DNA of 64,000 nucleotides from contig NZ_FNCE01000001.1 of the NCBI RefSeq assembly GCF_900100655.1, positions 1 through 64,000 of the forward strand, in the 5' to 3' direction. The DNA comes from Limimonas halophila. GTDB taxonomy: Bacteria; Pseudomonadota; Alphaproteobacteria; Kiloniellales; Rhodovibrionaceae. A program made the translations under genes and the position numbers. Shown in pieces: positions 28,596-38,294 of the stretch (position 1 is its first letter; every line of letters starts with the position of its first letter). The notes beneath the pieces are model-generated. The model was given only the letters and a program-made list of their open reading frames with translations, was not told where the DNA came from and ran no database searches.

Positions 28596-29411
28596 CTATC
28601 CCGCCAGCTCGCGGCTGCGGCGCACGGCCGCCGCCACGGTGCGCCCGATCAACGGGCGCAGGCCTTCTGCCGCCATCAACTCGTTCAGCGCCGCCTCGGT
28701 CGTGCCGCCGGGGCTGGTGACGTTGGCGCGCAACTGCTCGGCCGAGTCCGAACTCTGGCGTGCCAGCTCTCCGGCGCCGGCGACGGTCGCGCGCGCGATG
28801 CGCCGCGCCAGCTCGTCCGGCAGCCCCTGCTCGACCCCCGCGGCGGCGAGGCACTCGATCATGTGGAAGACGTAGGCGGGGCCGCTGCCGGCGACGGCCG
28901 TGACGGCGTCGATCAACGCCTCGTCCTCGACCCAGCCGGTCTCGCCCACGCCGCGCATCAGCTCGTCGCAGGCGGCGCGCTGTGGTTCGCCCACGGTGTC
29001 GTTGGCGCACAGCACCGTCACCCCGCGCCCCACGGCGGCGGGGGTGTTGGGGATGGAGCGCACCACCGCCGCGTTTTCGCCCAGATGACGCGTCAGCGAG
29101 GGGATGGTGCGGCCCGCCGCGATGGACAGGAAGACGGTGTCGGGCCCCGTGAACTGCGCGTAGGGCGGCAGCACCTCGTCCATGATCTGCGGCTTGACGG
29201 CCAGCAGGATCACGGCCGGCGACAGCCCCGCCGGCAGCTCGTCGATCCCGGCGACGGCGTTGACCCCCCGGCGCTGGTGGGCCGCGCGCGTGGCCGGGTC
29301 GGGGTCGATGACCGTGATGTCGCCGGGGTCGATCCCGCGGTTCAGCCAGCCCGAAACCAGGGCGCCGCCCATCTTGCCGCCGCCGACCAGGAGCAGGGGC
29401 GTCGTCGCCAT
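28596..29411 (-). CDS. proC: Pyrroline-5-carboxylate reductase
   Basis: A 271-residue cytoplasmic enzyme making proline from pyrroline-5-carboxylate with NAD(P)H. The N-terminal Rossmann motif is 'LLVGGGKMGGALVSGW', 'AVKPQIMDEVLP' and the C-terminal 'NVTSPGGTTEAALNEL' are ProC signature blocks. ATG 29411 follows GGAGGCGGT. Proline is also a compatible solute, which may matter if the organism is salt-adapted (inference). Confidence 0.96.
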   Translation of the reverse strand: MATTPLLLVGGGKMGGALVSGWLNRGIDPGDITVIDPDPATRAAHQRRGVNAVAGIDELPAGLSPAVILLAVKPQIMDEVLPPYAQFTGPDTVFLSIAAGRTIPSLTRHLGENAAVVRSIPNTPAAVGRGVTVLCANDTVGEPQRAACDELMRGVGETGWVEDEALIDAVTAVAGSGPAYVFHMIECLAAAGVEQGLPDELARRIARATVAGAGELARQSSDSAEQLRANVTSPGGTTEAALNELMAAEGLRPLIGRTVAAAVRRSRELAG

Positions 29412-29498
29412 ACCGCCTCCGTTTCGCGTGTGTCGCTCCGCGAGTTGAACGGTCGCACGGCCCCGCGGCGCTGTCCACACGCGGGCCGCGCGGCGGGA

Positions 29499-32400
29499 TC
29501 ACTTGGATGCCGGGCCGCCCTCGGGCTCGCGCTCGGGCACGGCCTTGGGCCAGTCGTCGCCGGGGGCGGGGTCGCGGTCGAACAGCCCGAACACCCCGCG
29601 CAGGAAGCCGGGCGTCAGCGCCGACAGCGGATTCACGCGGATCTCGGGATCGGCCAGCGGCCCCCGCAGCGTGTAGCGCATGGCGATCACCCCCTGGCCC
29701 TCGCCGCCGGTGATGATGTCGCCGAGCAGCGGGATCTTGCCGAGCAGGCGATTGACCCGCGCGGCCGGCACGACCGTGCCGTCCAGGTCGGCGTTCCAGC
29801 CGTCCACGCGCAGCTTGCCCTTGGTGGTCAGGCCCAGCGAGGGGCCGTAGGCGTGCACCAGCTGCGTCGCCAGGGTGCCGTCGGCGTAGGTGAGGTCGCC
29901 GGAAACGCGCTGGAAGGTTACGCCCTTGCCGCCCAGCATGTCCGCCAGCCCCGTGAGCGAGGCGAGCGTGAGCAGGCGGGCCAGCGCCGGGACCTCCTTC
30001 ACCACGAGGTCGGTGACGATCAGCTCGCCGTCGACGGGGCTGTCGGGATCGGCGGCACGGCCCTGGCCGTCGAAGGTGAGCTTGCCGCCGCGCAGGCGGT
30101 CCGCGACGTCGAGCGCCCGCAGCGTGGCGCCAAGGTTGTCCACCGTCAGGCGCGCGGTCTGCGGGCCCTCCGGCTCCGGGCGGTAGTGGCCGGCGATGCC
30201 GCCGGCGGCACGGCCGTCGCGGGCGAAGCGGTCGGGCACCCCGGCGTTGAGCCGCAGCGCCCGCCAGGCGCCGCTCGCGTCGCGGCGCGCGTTCACCGCC
30301 ACGTCGGTCAGCTGCCGCCCGTCGCCGACGATCACCCGGTCCAGCGGCGCCACCGCGACCGTGAGGGGCGGGCCGCCGTCGGCTGCGCCGCTGCCGGCCC
30401 CATCGGGAACCCCGGCCGCGTCGGCCAGCCAGGGCCGGGCGTCCAGCGTGCCGCCGCCCACGCGCACCGACCAGCGCTCGCCGTGGTCACGGACCTCGAT
30501 ATCGTCCAGCGCCGTTTCGCCCAGCGTGAGGTGGTCCAGCGTGGCGCGCTCGAAGGCGCCACCCGGCGCGAAGGCGGCCGACCCCGTCGTCTTCAGCGGC
30601 GGCACCTCGCCGCCACCCGCCGACACGGAGAACGCCTCCACGCTCGGCGGATGGCCTTCGCGCAGGCGCACCGTGGTGGCGGCGCTTCCGGGTGTTCCGG
30701 CGGGCTTGCGCCAGTGCAGCGGTTTCAGCGCCAACTCGGCGCGGTCGAGCGTGACGGCGGCGTCGAGCACGCGCGCGCCGTCGGCATGGGTGCGCGAAAC
30801 CACGGTGCCGCCCACGGGGCCGGTCAGGTAGGGGGCGGTGGCCACCCCCAGGCGCCGCCGCGCCGCGGCCGTCACCTCGGGCACCTGCGCCCGCATCTCG
30901 CTGACGACGCCGTCGTCGGCCGCGAAGGTTTCCGTCCAGGCGAAGGTGAGCGGCACGTCCGCCAGCTCGATGGGCCCGGAAAGCTCCATGCGCTCGGTCG
31001 TCACCTTCAGGTCCAGATCGCCCCGGGTGGCGTTCTTGCCCAGCAGGAAATCGCGCACGCCCACATCCGTGAGCTTCGCCTCGGCGCGGGCCTCAAGCTG
31101 TTCCATGCGCAGGTCGTCCAGCAGCGGGAAGGCGAAGTGCACCTGCCCGCGCGCACGGCCGCTCGCCGCCTCGGGGCGCAGGCCCAGTTCGTCGATCAGG
31201 CCCAGGCGCGGGTGGTTCAACACCGTGAGCGCGTGGCGCAGCGGCCCGTTCACATCCAGGTCGATGGCAATGCGGTGGTCCGTGCCCTCCAGCCCGGTGA
31301 TCGCGATCTCGCCGTTCGGCACGCGGATGGGGCCGAGCTCGCCGCCTGTGGCCGACACGCTCAGGCTGGTCTCGTCCAGCGTCGCCCGCCCGCTGACCCC
31401 CGTAACCGGCGGCAGCGGGCGCATGTAGTGCACCTCGGCGCCGCGGAAGCGCAGGCGCCCGTCCATGTCGCGGACCTTCGGTCCGCCGGCGAAGCGGTCC
31501 GGGAAGCGCAGCGTCGTGGTGATCTCCGCGCGATCGATGCGGCCCGTCGGGACGTTTCCCGTGATCCACTGGCGGGTGTTGGTGCTGGCGCCCTTGGGCC
31601 AGTAGCGCCCCAGCCGCGCCATCCGCACATTCCGCGCCTTGACCGCGGTTTCGACCGTGATCGCGCCCGACAGCACGTTTGCCACCGTGGCTTCCCCGGC
31701 GATGCGCGGGCCGGGGCTGTCCGCCGTTCCGAGCGTGAGCGCCAGGGTGTCCACCGTGAGCCGATCGCCACCACGGTCGTAGTTGGCCGCGAGGGTCAGC
31801 TCGCGGATGGGCAGCGGCTCGTCGTAGCGGCCGGGCCAGCGCAGCGTGCCCGACCCGCCGTCCAGCCGGGCGGCAAGGTCGCCGATGTGGCCGTCCAGGC
31901 CGACGCGGGTGCGCACGCTGGCGTCCAGCGGCACCGTGAGCTCGCCGGGCAGGGAGAGCTGCGGGATCGCTTTCACCAGCGCGTCGGGGTGCAGGCCGGT
32001 CGCGCCCACCCGCACCGCCACCGCGTCGTCGCCGGCCGTGTAGGCGAGGTCGCCGTCCAGGCGCACGCGCGCATCGCCGACGGCCGCGGTCACTTCGGCG
32101 TCGCCGCTCAGGCCGCTCGCGGTGCGGCGCAGCGACAGCCGCGCCTCGGGAGCCCGCCAGGCCAGGCCCAGCCGCTCGTCGCGCACGTGCATGGCCGCGT
32201 CGGCGATGGTCACCGCGTTGAGATAGGACAGGCGGTTGTCCGGGGTCGGCGCGGCCATGAGGTCGTCGAGCAGCCGCGCCAGCAGGGCGGAGGCGTCGCG
32301 CTCGCCCCCGTCACCGCCCAGCCGGAAGCCGTCCTTCCCGCGCACGAGGGTCAGCGTGGCCCCGCGCGCCGTCACGCTGGTCGGGGCGAGCGTGCCGCGT

Positions 32401-32717
32401 GCCAGCGCCGACATGGAGAGCTGCATGTCCAGCTCGGGCAGGCGGGCCAGGGGTTCGCCCTCGCGCGCGACGCGCACCTCGCGCAGGCGCAGGGCGAAGG
32501 TTTCCGGCCAGCCGCGCCAGGCCAGGGCGGTGCCGCCGACGGTGACGCGCGTGTCGGGGCGCGCGGCCGTGAGGGCGTGCTCCAGGCGCGGGGTGAGGCC
32601 GTCCAGGTTGACCGGCCCCTGGCTGAGCCGCCACACGCCCACCCCGGCGACGACGGCGAGCAGCGCCGCGAGGCCGGCCACGACCTCCAAGCAGATGCGG
32701 CAGGATCGCCGGATCAC
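29499..32717 (-). CDS. AsmA/YhdP-like large envelope protein
   Basis: A 1072-residue protein with one N-terminal membrane helix (about residues 9-28) and a long periplasmic beta-rich body. The C-terminal 'GKLRVDGWNADLDGTVVPAA' and 'LRGPLADPEIRVNPLSALTP' match the AsmA-like C-terminal/DUF3971 region found in YhdP and TamB relatives. These proteins bridge the envelope and are implicated in phospholipid movement to the outer membrane. It is divergent from glnE by about 90 bases. Family membership is clear; a transport role here is by homology. Confidence 0.85.
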   Translation of the reverse strand: MIRRSCRICLEVVAGLAALLAVVAGVGVWRLSQGPVNLDGLTPRLEHALTAARPDTRVTVGGTALAWRGWPETFALRLREVRVAREGEPLARLPELDMQLSMSALARGTLAPTSVTARGATLTLVRGKDGFRLGGDGGERDASALLARLLDDLMAAPTPDNRLSYLNAVTIADAAMHVRDERLGLAWRAPEARLSLRRTASGLSGDAEVTAAVGDARVRLDGDLAYTAGDDAVAVRVGATGLHPDALVKAIPQLSLPGELTVPLDASVRTRVGLDGHIGDLAARLDGGSGTLRWPGRYDEPLPIRELTLAANYDRGGDRLTVDTLALTLGTADSPGPRIAGEATVANVLSGAITVETAVKARNVRMARLGRYWPKGASTNTRQWITGNVPTGRIDRAEITTTLRFPDRFAGGPKVRDMDGRLRFRGAEVHYMRPLPPVTGVSGRATLDETSLSVSATGGELGPIRVPNGEIAITGLEGTDHRIAIDLDVNGPLRHALTVLNHPRLGLIDELGLRPEAASGRARGQVHFAFPLLDDLRMEQLEARAEAKLTDVGVRDFLLGKNATRGDLDLKVTTERMELSGPIELADVPLTFAWTETFAADDGVVSEMRAQVPEVTAAARRRLGVATAPYLTGPVGGTVVSRTHADGARVLDAAVTLDRAELALKPLHWRKPAGTPGSAATTVRLREGHPPSVEAFSVSAGGGEVPPLKTTGSAAFAPGGAFERATLDHLTLGETALDDIEVRDHGERWSVRVGGGTLDARPWLADAAGVPDGAGSGAADGGPPLTVAVAPLDRVIVGDGRQLTDVAVNARRDASGAWRALRLNAGVPDRFARDGRAAGGIAGHYRPEPEGPQTARLTVDNLGATLRALDVADRLRGGKLTFDGQGRAADPDSPVDGELIVTDLVVKEVPALARLLTLASLTGLADMLGGKGVTFQRVSGDLTYADGTLATQLVHAYGPSLGLTTKGKLRVDGWNADLDGTVVPAARVNRLLGKIPLLGDIITGGEGQGVIAMRYTLRGPLADPEIRVNPLSALTPGFLRGVFGLFDRDPAPGDDWPKAVPEREPEGGPASK

Positions 32718-32805
32718 GGCGCCGCCGCCCGCTTGACCGGGCAGGGGGCCGCGCGCACGCTTCCGCCGCCGACGGCCAGGTTCCCGGCGCGCAAGCAGGT
32801 CAGCG

Positions 32806-35787
32806 ATGTCGCACGCGTATCCGCTTCTGTCCGCACCCGATCACCTGCCACGGCCGGGGAATCCGGAACGCGCCGAAACGGCGCGCGCCGACTGGCGGGA
32901 GCACGCGGCCCGGGCGGACGATCCAGAAACCGCCCGCTTCGCGCAGGAGCTGGAGGCCGATCCGGCGGGCCGCGCGCTGCTGGACGCCATTTTCGGCAAC
33001 AGCCCCTTCCTCACGCAATGCATCCTGACCCGGCCGGACGACCTGCACGCCCTGGTCACGCGCGGGCCGGAGCCCGTGCTGCGGGACTCGCTGGAGCGCG
33101 CGGCTGCAGCGGCCGAGAGCGCCGACCAGGCCACCGCCATGGGGGTGCTGCGGCGCGAGCGGCGGTTGACCGCGCTGGGCGTGGCGCTGGCGGACATGGC
33201 GGGGCTTTGGGACCTGGATGCCGTCACCGGGGCGCTGTCCACCTTCGCCGACACGGCCGTGCAGGCGGCGCTCGGGTATCTGGTGCGGCAGTATGGGGCG
33301 CGCGGCGACCTCGACCTCGCGGACGGTGCCGACCACAACGGCTTCACCGTGCTGGCGATGGGCAAGCTGGGCGCGCGCGAGCTGAACTACTCCTCCGACA
33401 TCGACCTCATCGTCGTCTACGACCCCGAGCGCGTGCCCTACACCGGCAAGCGCGACGTCCACCAGTTCGCCGTGAAGCTGACGCGCGAGCTGGTGCGCAT
33501 GTTGGAGGAGCGCACGGCCGAGGGCTTCGTCGCGCGCGCGGACCTGCGCCTGCGCCCCGACCCCTCGGCCATGCCGGTGGCCGTGCCCATCGGCACCGCG
33601 GAGACCTACTACGAGAGCCTGGGCCAGAACTGGGAGCGCGCCGCGATGATCAAGGCGCGCCCCTGCGCCGGCGACCCGCGCGTGGGCCGCGAGCTGTCGC
33701 AGCTGCTGCGGCCCTTCGTCTGGCGCACGCACCTGGACTTCTGGGCCATCCGCGACGTCCACTCCATCAAGCGCCAGATCTCCGCACAGCGCGGCGGCAG
33801 CACGGTCGCGGTCGAGGGCCACGACATCAAGGTCGGGCGCGGCGGCATCCGCGAGATCGAGTTCTACGCCCAGACGCAGCAGCTCATCTGGGGCGGGCGC
33901 CAGCGCACGCTGCGCCAGGCGCGCACGGTCGACGCCCTGGACGCGCTCGCCCGCGCCGGGCTGATCGGCCGCGACGACGCCGACACCCTGATCGGCGCCT
34001 ATCGCTATCTGCGCCGGCTGGAACACCGGCTGCAGATGGTGGAGGACCAGCAGACCCAGCGCCTGCCGGAGACGCCGGAGGGCATCGCGGAAATCGCCGC
34101 CTTCATGGGCCACGCCGGGGCGGAGCCTTTTCGTGATGAGCTCCTGACCTGCCTGCGCACCGTGGAAGACCGCTACGCCGCGCTCTTCGAGGAAGAGCCG
34201 CCGCTGGCGGGGCCGGGCACGCTCGTCTTCACCGGCGGCGAGCCCGATCCGGAGACGCTGGAGACGCTGGCGCGCCTGGGCTTCCGCGACGGCGAGCGCG
34301 TCTTCAACGTCGTCGGCGGCTGGCACCGGGGGCGCTACCGCGCCACGCGCAGCCAGCGGGCGCGCGAAATCCTGACGGAGCTGGTGCCGACGCTGCTGGA
34401 GGCGCTGGGGCGCACGGCCAACCCCGACGGTGCGCTGGCCAAGTTCGACGAGTTCCTCTCCGGGTTGCCGGCGGGCGTGCAGCTCTTCTCCATGCTCTAC
34501 GCCAACCCCAGGCTGCTCGACCTGCTGGCGCGCATCATGGGCGCGGCGCCCAACCTGGCCGAGCACCTGAGCCACCGCCCGGGCATGCTGGAGGCTGTGC
34601 TCACCCCCGGCTTCTTTGACGAGCTGCCCGGCCGCGAGGAGCTGGACGCGGACCTGAGCACGCGCCTCGCGGACGCGCGCGACTTTCAGGACGCGCTCGA
34701 CATCGTCCGCCGCTGGGCCAACGACCGCAAGTTCCAGGTGGGCGTGCACCTGCTGCAAGGCTTGGTCGACGTGGACACCGGCGGGCGCGCGCTGACAGCC
34801 ATCGCGGAAAGCGCGCTGGCGGCGCTGTGGCCGTGGGTGCACGCCGAGTTCGAACAGCAGCACGGGACCTTACCGGGCCCGGGCATGGCGTTGCTGGCGA
34901 TGGGCAAGCTCGGCGGGCGCGAGATGACGGTCGCCAGCGACCTCGACCTCGTCTTCGTGGCGGAGACGACGGCGGCGCGCGACGACGTTTCCGAGGGCGG
35001 CAAGCGCCCGCTGGAGCCGGGGCGCTACTTCGCGCGCCTCGCGCAGCGCGTCATCAACGCCGTCACCGCGCCCACGGCCGAGGGGCGGCTGTACGACGTC
35101 GACATGCGCCTGCGCCCGCACGGCGACAGCGGCGAGCTGGTGAGTTCCCTCGACGGCTTCGTGCGCTATCAGCACGAGAACGCCTGGACCTGGGAGCACA
35201 TGGCGCTCACCCGCGCGCGGGCGGTCCTGGGCGACGCCGAGCTGTGCGCGCGCCTCGATGCGGCTATCCGCGAGGTGCTCACGCAGCCGCGCGACCCGGC
35301 AAAGCTCATGGCCGAGGTCGTGACGATGCGCCGGCGCATCGAACGCGAGTTCCCGGCGAAGAGCGACTGGGACGTGAAGTACCGCCGCGGCGGGCTCGTG
35401 GACCTGGAATTCCTGGCCCAGGCGCTCCAGCTTCAGCACGCGCACGCCCATCCGGGCGTGCTGGCGGTGTCGACCCAGGGCGCCTTCGCCGCGATGGCGG
35501 ACGCGGGCGTGCTCGGCCGCGAGCGCGCGGAAACCCTGATCGAGGCGGCGCGGCTGATGCGCCACGTGCAGGGCATGCTGCGGCTGATGGCCGGCTCGGC
35601 CTTCGACGAGGCGAACGCCCCCGCCGGCCTCATGGCGCGGCTGGCGGAAAGCTGCGGCGAAGGCGACAGCGAGGCGCTGCGGGCGCGGCTGGCGAACACG
35701 GCCGAGCGGGTGCACGCGATCTTCGATGAGCTGGTGGAGGAGCCCGCCGCCTCGGTGTTGGCGGCGGACGAGGAGGCGATGCAATGA
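32806..35787 (+). CDS. glnE: Bifunctional glutamine synthetase adenylyltransferase/deadenylylase
   Basis: A 993-residue enzyme that switches glutamine synthetase activity by adding or removing AMP, in response to PII. Two nucleotidyltransferase domains are visible: 'GKLGARELNYSSDIDLIVVY' (about 186-205, deadenylylation) and 'GKLGGREMTVASDLDLVFVA' (about 699-718, adenylylation). A GlnD/PII-UTase-like helical region follows each domain. Length is normal. The stop overlaps the start of bcp by four bases. No other nitrogen-control gene is in the window. Confidence 0.97.
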   Translation: MSHAYPLLSAPDHLPRPGNPERAETARADWREHAARADDPETARFAQELEADPAGRALLDAIFGNSPFLTQCILTRPDDLHALVTRGPEPVLRDSLERAAAAAESADQATAMGVLRRERRLTALGVALADMAGLWDLDAVTGALSTFADTAVQAALGYLVRQYGARGDLDLADGADHNGFTVLAMGKLGARELNYSSDIDLIVVYDPERVPYTGKRDVHQFAVKLTRELVRMLEERTAEGFVARADLRLRPDPSAMPVAVPIGTAETYYESLGQNWERAAMIKARPCAGDPRVGRELSQLLRPFVWRTHLDFWAIRDVHSIKRQISAQRGGSTVAVEGHDIKVGRGGIREIEFYAQTQQLIWGGRQRTLRQARTVDALDALARAGLIGRDDADTLIGAYRYLRRLEHRLQMVEDQQTQRLPETPEGIAEIAAFMGHAGAEPFRDELLTCLRTVEDRYAALFEEEPPLAGPGTLVFTGGEPDPETLETLARLGFRDGERVFNVVGGWHRGRYRATRSQRAREILTELVPTLLEALGRTANPDGALAKFDEFLSGLPAGVQLFSMLYANPRLLDLLARIMGAAPNLAEHLSHRPGMLEAVLTPGFFDELPGREELDADLSTRLADARDFQDALDIVRRWANDRKFQVGVHLLQGLVDVDTGGRALTAIAESALAALWPWVHAEFEQQHGTLPGPGMALLAMGKLGGREMTVASDLDLVFVAETTAARDDVSEGGKRPLEPGRYFARLAQRVINAVTAPTAEGRLYDVDMRLRPHGDSGELVSSLDGFVRYQHENAWTWEHMALTRARAVLGDAELCARLDAAIREVLTQPRDPAKLMAEVVTMRRRIEREFPAKSDWDVKYRRGGLVDLEFLAQALQLQHAHAHPGVLAVSTQGAFAAMADAGVLGRERAETLIEAARLMRHVQGMLRLMAGSAFDEANAPAGLMARLAESCGEGDSEALRARLANTAERVHAIFDELVEEPAASVLAADEEAMQ

Positions 35788-36281
35788 GTCTGGCGGAAGG
35801 CGACCCGATCCCGGACATCACGCTGCCGCGCGACGGCGGCGGGGAGATGAACCTGCGCGAGCTGGTGGGCGCGCCGGCGGTGATCTACTTCTACCCCAAG
35901 GACGACACCCCCGGCTGCACGCGCGAAGCCTGCGGCTTCCGCGACGCCTGGGACGCCGTGCAGGCGCTGGGCGCGCAGGTCGTGGGCGTCTCGCGCGATT
36001 CGCCCAAGCGCCACGACACCTTCCGCAACAAGTACGACCTGCCGTTTCCGCTGCTCTCGGACCAGAACGAAGACCTGTGCGCGCGCTTCGGCGTGCTCAA
36101 GGAAACCACGCGCAACGGGCAGACCAAGACGAGCGTGCAGCGCTCCACCTTCCTCGTGGACGCGAACGGCGTCATCCAGACGGCGTGGCGCGGCGTGAAG
36201 GTGGACGGCCACGTGGACCGGGTCCTGGCGGCCGTTCGCGAGCTGGTGGGGGTCACGCGGTCGGGCGGGGCGGCCCAGTGA
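35784..36281 (+). CDS. bcp: BCP-type thiol peroxidase
   Basis: A 165-residue peroxiredoxin of the atypical 2-Cys BCP subfamily that reduces peroxides with thioredoxin. The active-site block 'YPKDDTPGCTREACGFRDAW' carries the peroxidatic Cys45 and resolving Cys50. It is probably soluble and cytoplasmic, and it is translationally coupled to glnE (ATGA overlap), a common alphaproteobacterial gene pair. Confidence 0.95.
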   Translation: MSLAEGDPIPDITLPRDGGGEMNLRELVGAPAVIYFYPKDDTPGCTREACGFRDAWDAVQALGAQVVGVSRDSPKRHDTFRNKYDLPFPLLSDQNEDLCARFGVLKETTRNGQTKTSVQRSTFLVDANGVIQTAWRGVKVDGHVDRVLAAVRELVGVTRSGGAAQ

Positions 36282-36294
36282 CGCCCCAGGCCGC

Positions 36295-36963
36295 TCAGCG
36301 GATGAGGCCGGTGACCTGGCGGTAGGTGTAGCCCTCGGCGTTGTATTCGTAGAGCTTGGACAGGCTGATGCACAGCAGCGGGTCGTCCAGGCGGTGCGTG
36401 CCGACCGTACAGCTCTGCGCCTGCTCGCGCGTCACCGCGTCGATGACCTCCAGGTTGTAGCGGTGCCCGTCCAGCCGGAAGATCGCGCGCACGGCGGGTT
36501 CTTCGCCGCCGCGCGGCGGCTGGATCTCCAGGTCCACGGTGCCCGGCCGCACGAAGCGCAGCGAGCCGTCCAGGAAAAAGGTCTGCAGGTGGGTCATGCG
36601 GTCGTGCTGCCCGTCGCCGGAGGATTCCCCGCGCCGCCACAGGCGCGTATCCAGGGCGTCCAGCACGTCGCTGCGGCCCACGCGGCGCACGAGCTGCCAG
36701 GGCGTGTCCTCGGCGACGATGTGGTTTTCCGCCTGGTGCATCAGCGTCGCGGTGTCGTCCACCGGCACGTCCACGACGTCCAGCGGGCGGATGCGCTCGC
36801 CGCTGTCCAGCACCGCGGCCGCCGGGGCGACGGCCTCGTGATCGACGTCGCTGACCAGCCGCATCCAGGGGCCGAGCGTTTCGCCGTCCAGCCGCCGGCC
36901 CATGGCCGTCACGCCGTCCTCGCTCAAGCCCACGCCCAGGCACAGCATCCGCATCCACGTCAT
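36295..36963 (-). CDS. Dual OB-fold-like protein
   Basis: A 222-residue soluble protein. The opening 'MLCLGVGLSEDGVTAMGRRLDGETLGPWMRLVS' and ending 'LLCISLSKLYEYNAEGYTYRQVTGLI' match the pattern of the dual-OB domain family (start with a 'gxC.aGk....geWiRPvs' block, a 'LDVVDVP' strand, 'HQAENH', and end with 'ICVSLgep...yKlVaai'). Such proteins are found with nucleic-acid modification and conflict genes in other bacteria; here it stands alone. ATG 36963 is the family-like start; the frame is open upstream. Function is unknown and family assignment is from pattern memory. Confidence 0.6.
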   Translation of the reverse strand: MTWMRMLCLGVGLSEDGVTAMGRRLDGETLGPWMRLVSDVDHEAVAPAAAVLDSGERIRPLDVVDVPVDDTATLMHQAENHIVAEDTPWQLVRRVGRSDVLDALDTRLWRRGESSGDGQHDRMTHLQTFFLDGSLRFVRPGTVDLEIQPPRGGEEPAVRAIFRLDGHRYNLEVIDAVTREQAQSCTVGTHRLDDPLLCISLSKLYEYNAEGYTYRQVTGLIR

Positions 36964-37333
36964 CGCCGCCGCTCCGCAGTCCAGGCCGACCGGTAAAACC
37001 GCGCGCGCCACGCGCGCAACGCGGCGGACTGTATGGCTGCGCCGGGCCGTGGTCCATATCGGTGTGTCCCGCGCGGTCGCCGGGGGCCGCCCTGGACACG
37101 CGGACCAACCGCGCGGCGGATGCGTGCACCAACCCGATTTCCGTCGATCATGGAAGCGATTTTTCATATTCGTTTCGTTCATCGCCGCATGCGCGCTAGG
37201 CTTGCCGCAACGATCGCATGTGCCGCCGGTCGGGCGCGTTGTCCGGCACGGCGGTCGAACAGGCCGGCCGGTCCCCACCGTCGCCGCGTGGAGCGGCCGC
37301 CCGTGAATTCAAAAAGACAGGGAGGACGAGGCG
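36964..37333. other. Divergent intergenic region
   Basis: 370 bases with no convincing gene. An AT-richer patch at 37140-37185 (GATTTTTCATATTCGTTTCG) is the best promoter candidate for the binding-protein gene on the plus strand. Its ribosome-binding site GGGAGGACGAGGCG lies at 37320-37333. No clear operator. Confidence 0.45.
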
Positions 37334-38230
37334 ATGTTCAAACGCGGATTCTGGACGGCCGTGGCGGCCTTCGCCGTGGCCGTCGGCATGGGCCAGGCCG
37401 CGGCCAAGCCGTCGGTCACCGTCGGCGGCAAGGACTTCACCGAGCAGCTCATCCTGGCGGAGATGACGGGGCAGTATCTCAACGCCCACGGCTTCGACGC
37501 CAACGTCCGCGACGGCATGGGCAGCACGGTGCTGCGCCGCGCGCAGCTCAACGGCCAGGTCGACCTGTACTGGGAGTACGTTGGCACCTCGCTGATCACC
37601 TACAACAAGGTCGAAGGCGGCGCGAAGATGTCGCGCGAGGAGGCCTTCGAGAAGGTGAAGGAGCTGGACGCCAAGAAGGGCCTCGTCTGGCTTCAGCCCT
37701 CCGGCGCCAACAACACCTACGCCATCGCGATGGAGGAAGAAGAGGCCGAAAAGCACGGCATCACCGCCATCAGCGACCTCGTGGACAAGCTGAAGGGCGG
37801 CGAGGAGCTTTCCTTCGCCACCAACGCCGAGTTCGCGGCGCGCCCCGACGGCCTGCCGGGTCTGCAGGACCACTACGGCTTCGACTGGCCGCGCGCGCAG
37901 GTGAAGCGCATGAACTCCGGCCTCGTCTACAAGGCGCTGGACGAGGACGAGGTCGATTCCGCGATGGTGTTCGCCACCGACGGCCGCATCGCCGCGTTCG
38001 ACTTCCGCGTGCTGGAGGACGACAAGGGCTTCTTCCCCAACTACGCCATCACGCCCGTCGTGCGCGAGGACGTGCTGAAGGAGAACCCCGAGCTGCGCGA
38101 GCTGATGAACGAGCTGTCCAGCAAGCTCGACGACGACACCATGCAGGCCCTGAACAAGCAGGTGGACGTGGAAAAGAAGGCGATCGAGGACGTCGCCAAG
38201 CAGTTCCTCAAAGAGAACGGCCTGATCTGA
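37334..38230 (+). CDS. Osmoprotectant-type ABC substrate-binding protein (OpuAC/OsmF family)
   Basis: A 298-residue protein with a signal peptide (residues 1-24, ending QAAA-KP), so periplasmic. The mature start 'PSVTVGGKDFTEQLILAEM' and 'LYWEYVGTSL' and 'DGRIAAFDFRVLEDDKGFFP' are typical of quaternary-ammonium (glycine betaine, choline) binding proteins. No ATPase or permease gene adjoins it, so it either serves a transporter encoded elsewhere or acts as a stand-alone sensor. Ligand is by homology. Confidence 0.9.
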   Translation: MFKRGFWTAVAAFAVAVGMGQAAAKPSVTVGGKDFTEQLILAEMTGQYLNAHGFDANVRDGMGSTVLRRAQLNGQVDLYWEYVGTSLITYNKVEGGAKMSREEAFEKVKELDAKKGLVWLQPSGANNTYAIAMEEEEAEKHGITAISDLVDKLKGGEELSFATNAEFAARPDGLPGLQDHYGFDWPRAQVKRMNSGLVYKALDEDEVDSAMVFATDGRIAAFDFRVLEDDKGFFPNYAITPVVREDVLKENPELRELMNELSSKLDDDTMQALNKQVDVEKKAIEDVAKQFLKENGLI

Positions 38231-38254
38231 CCTCCTTCCTGTGCCGACTTCCGC

Positions 38255-38285
38255 GGGGCGCGGCCGCCGGTCGCGCCCCCTTTTT
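38255..38285 (+). terminator. Rho-independent terminator of the binding-protein gene
   Basis: 8-bp stem GGGGCGCG (38255-38262) / CGCGCCCC (38272-38279) followed by a TTTTT run at 38281-38285. Confidence 0.85.
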
Positions 38286-38294
38286 GTGCGCGGG

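Noticed and set aside
28863-34136. Plus-strand open frame of 1757 codons overlapping proC, the AsmA-like gene and glnE
   Set aside because: Same cause. It lies antisense to proC and the AsmA-like gene and out of frame with glnE, without recognisable protein features.
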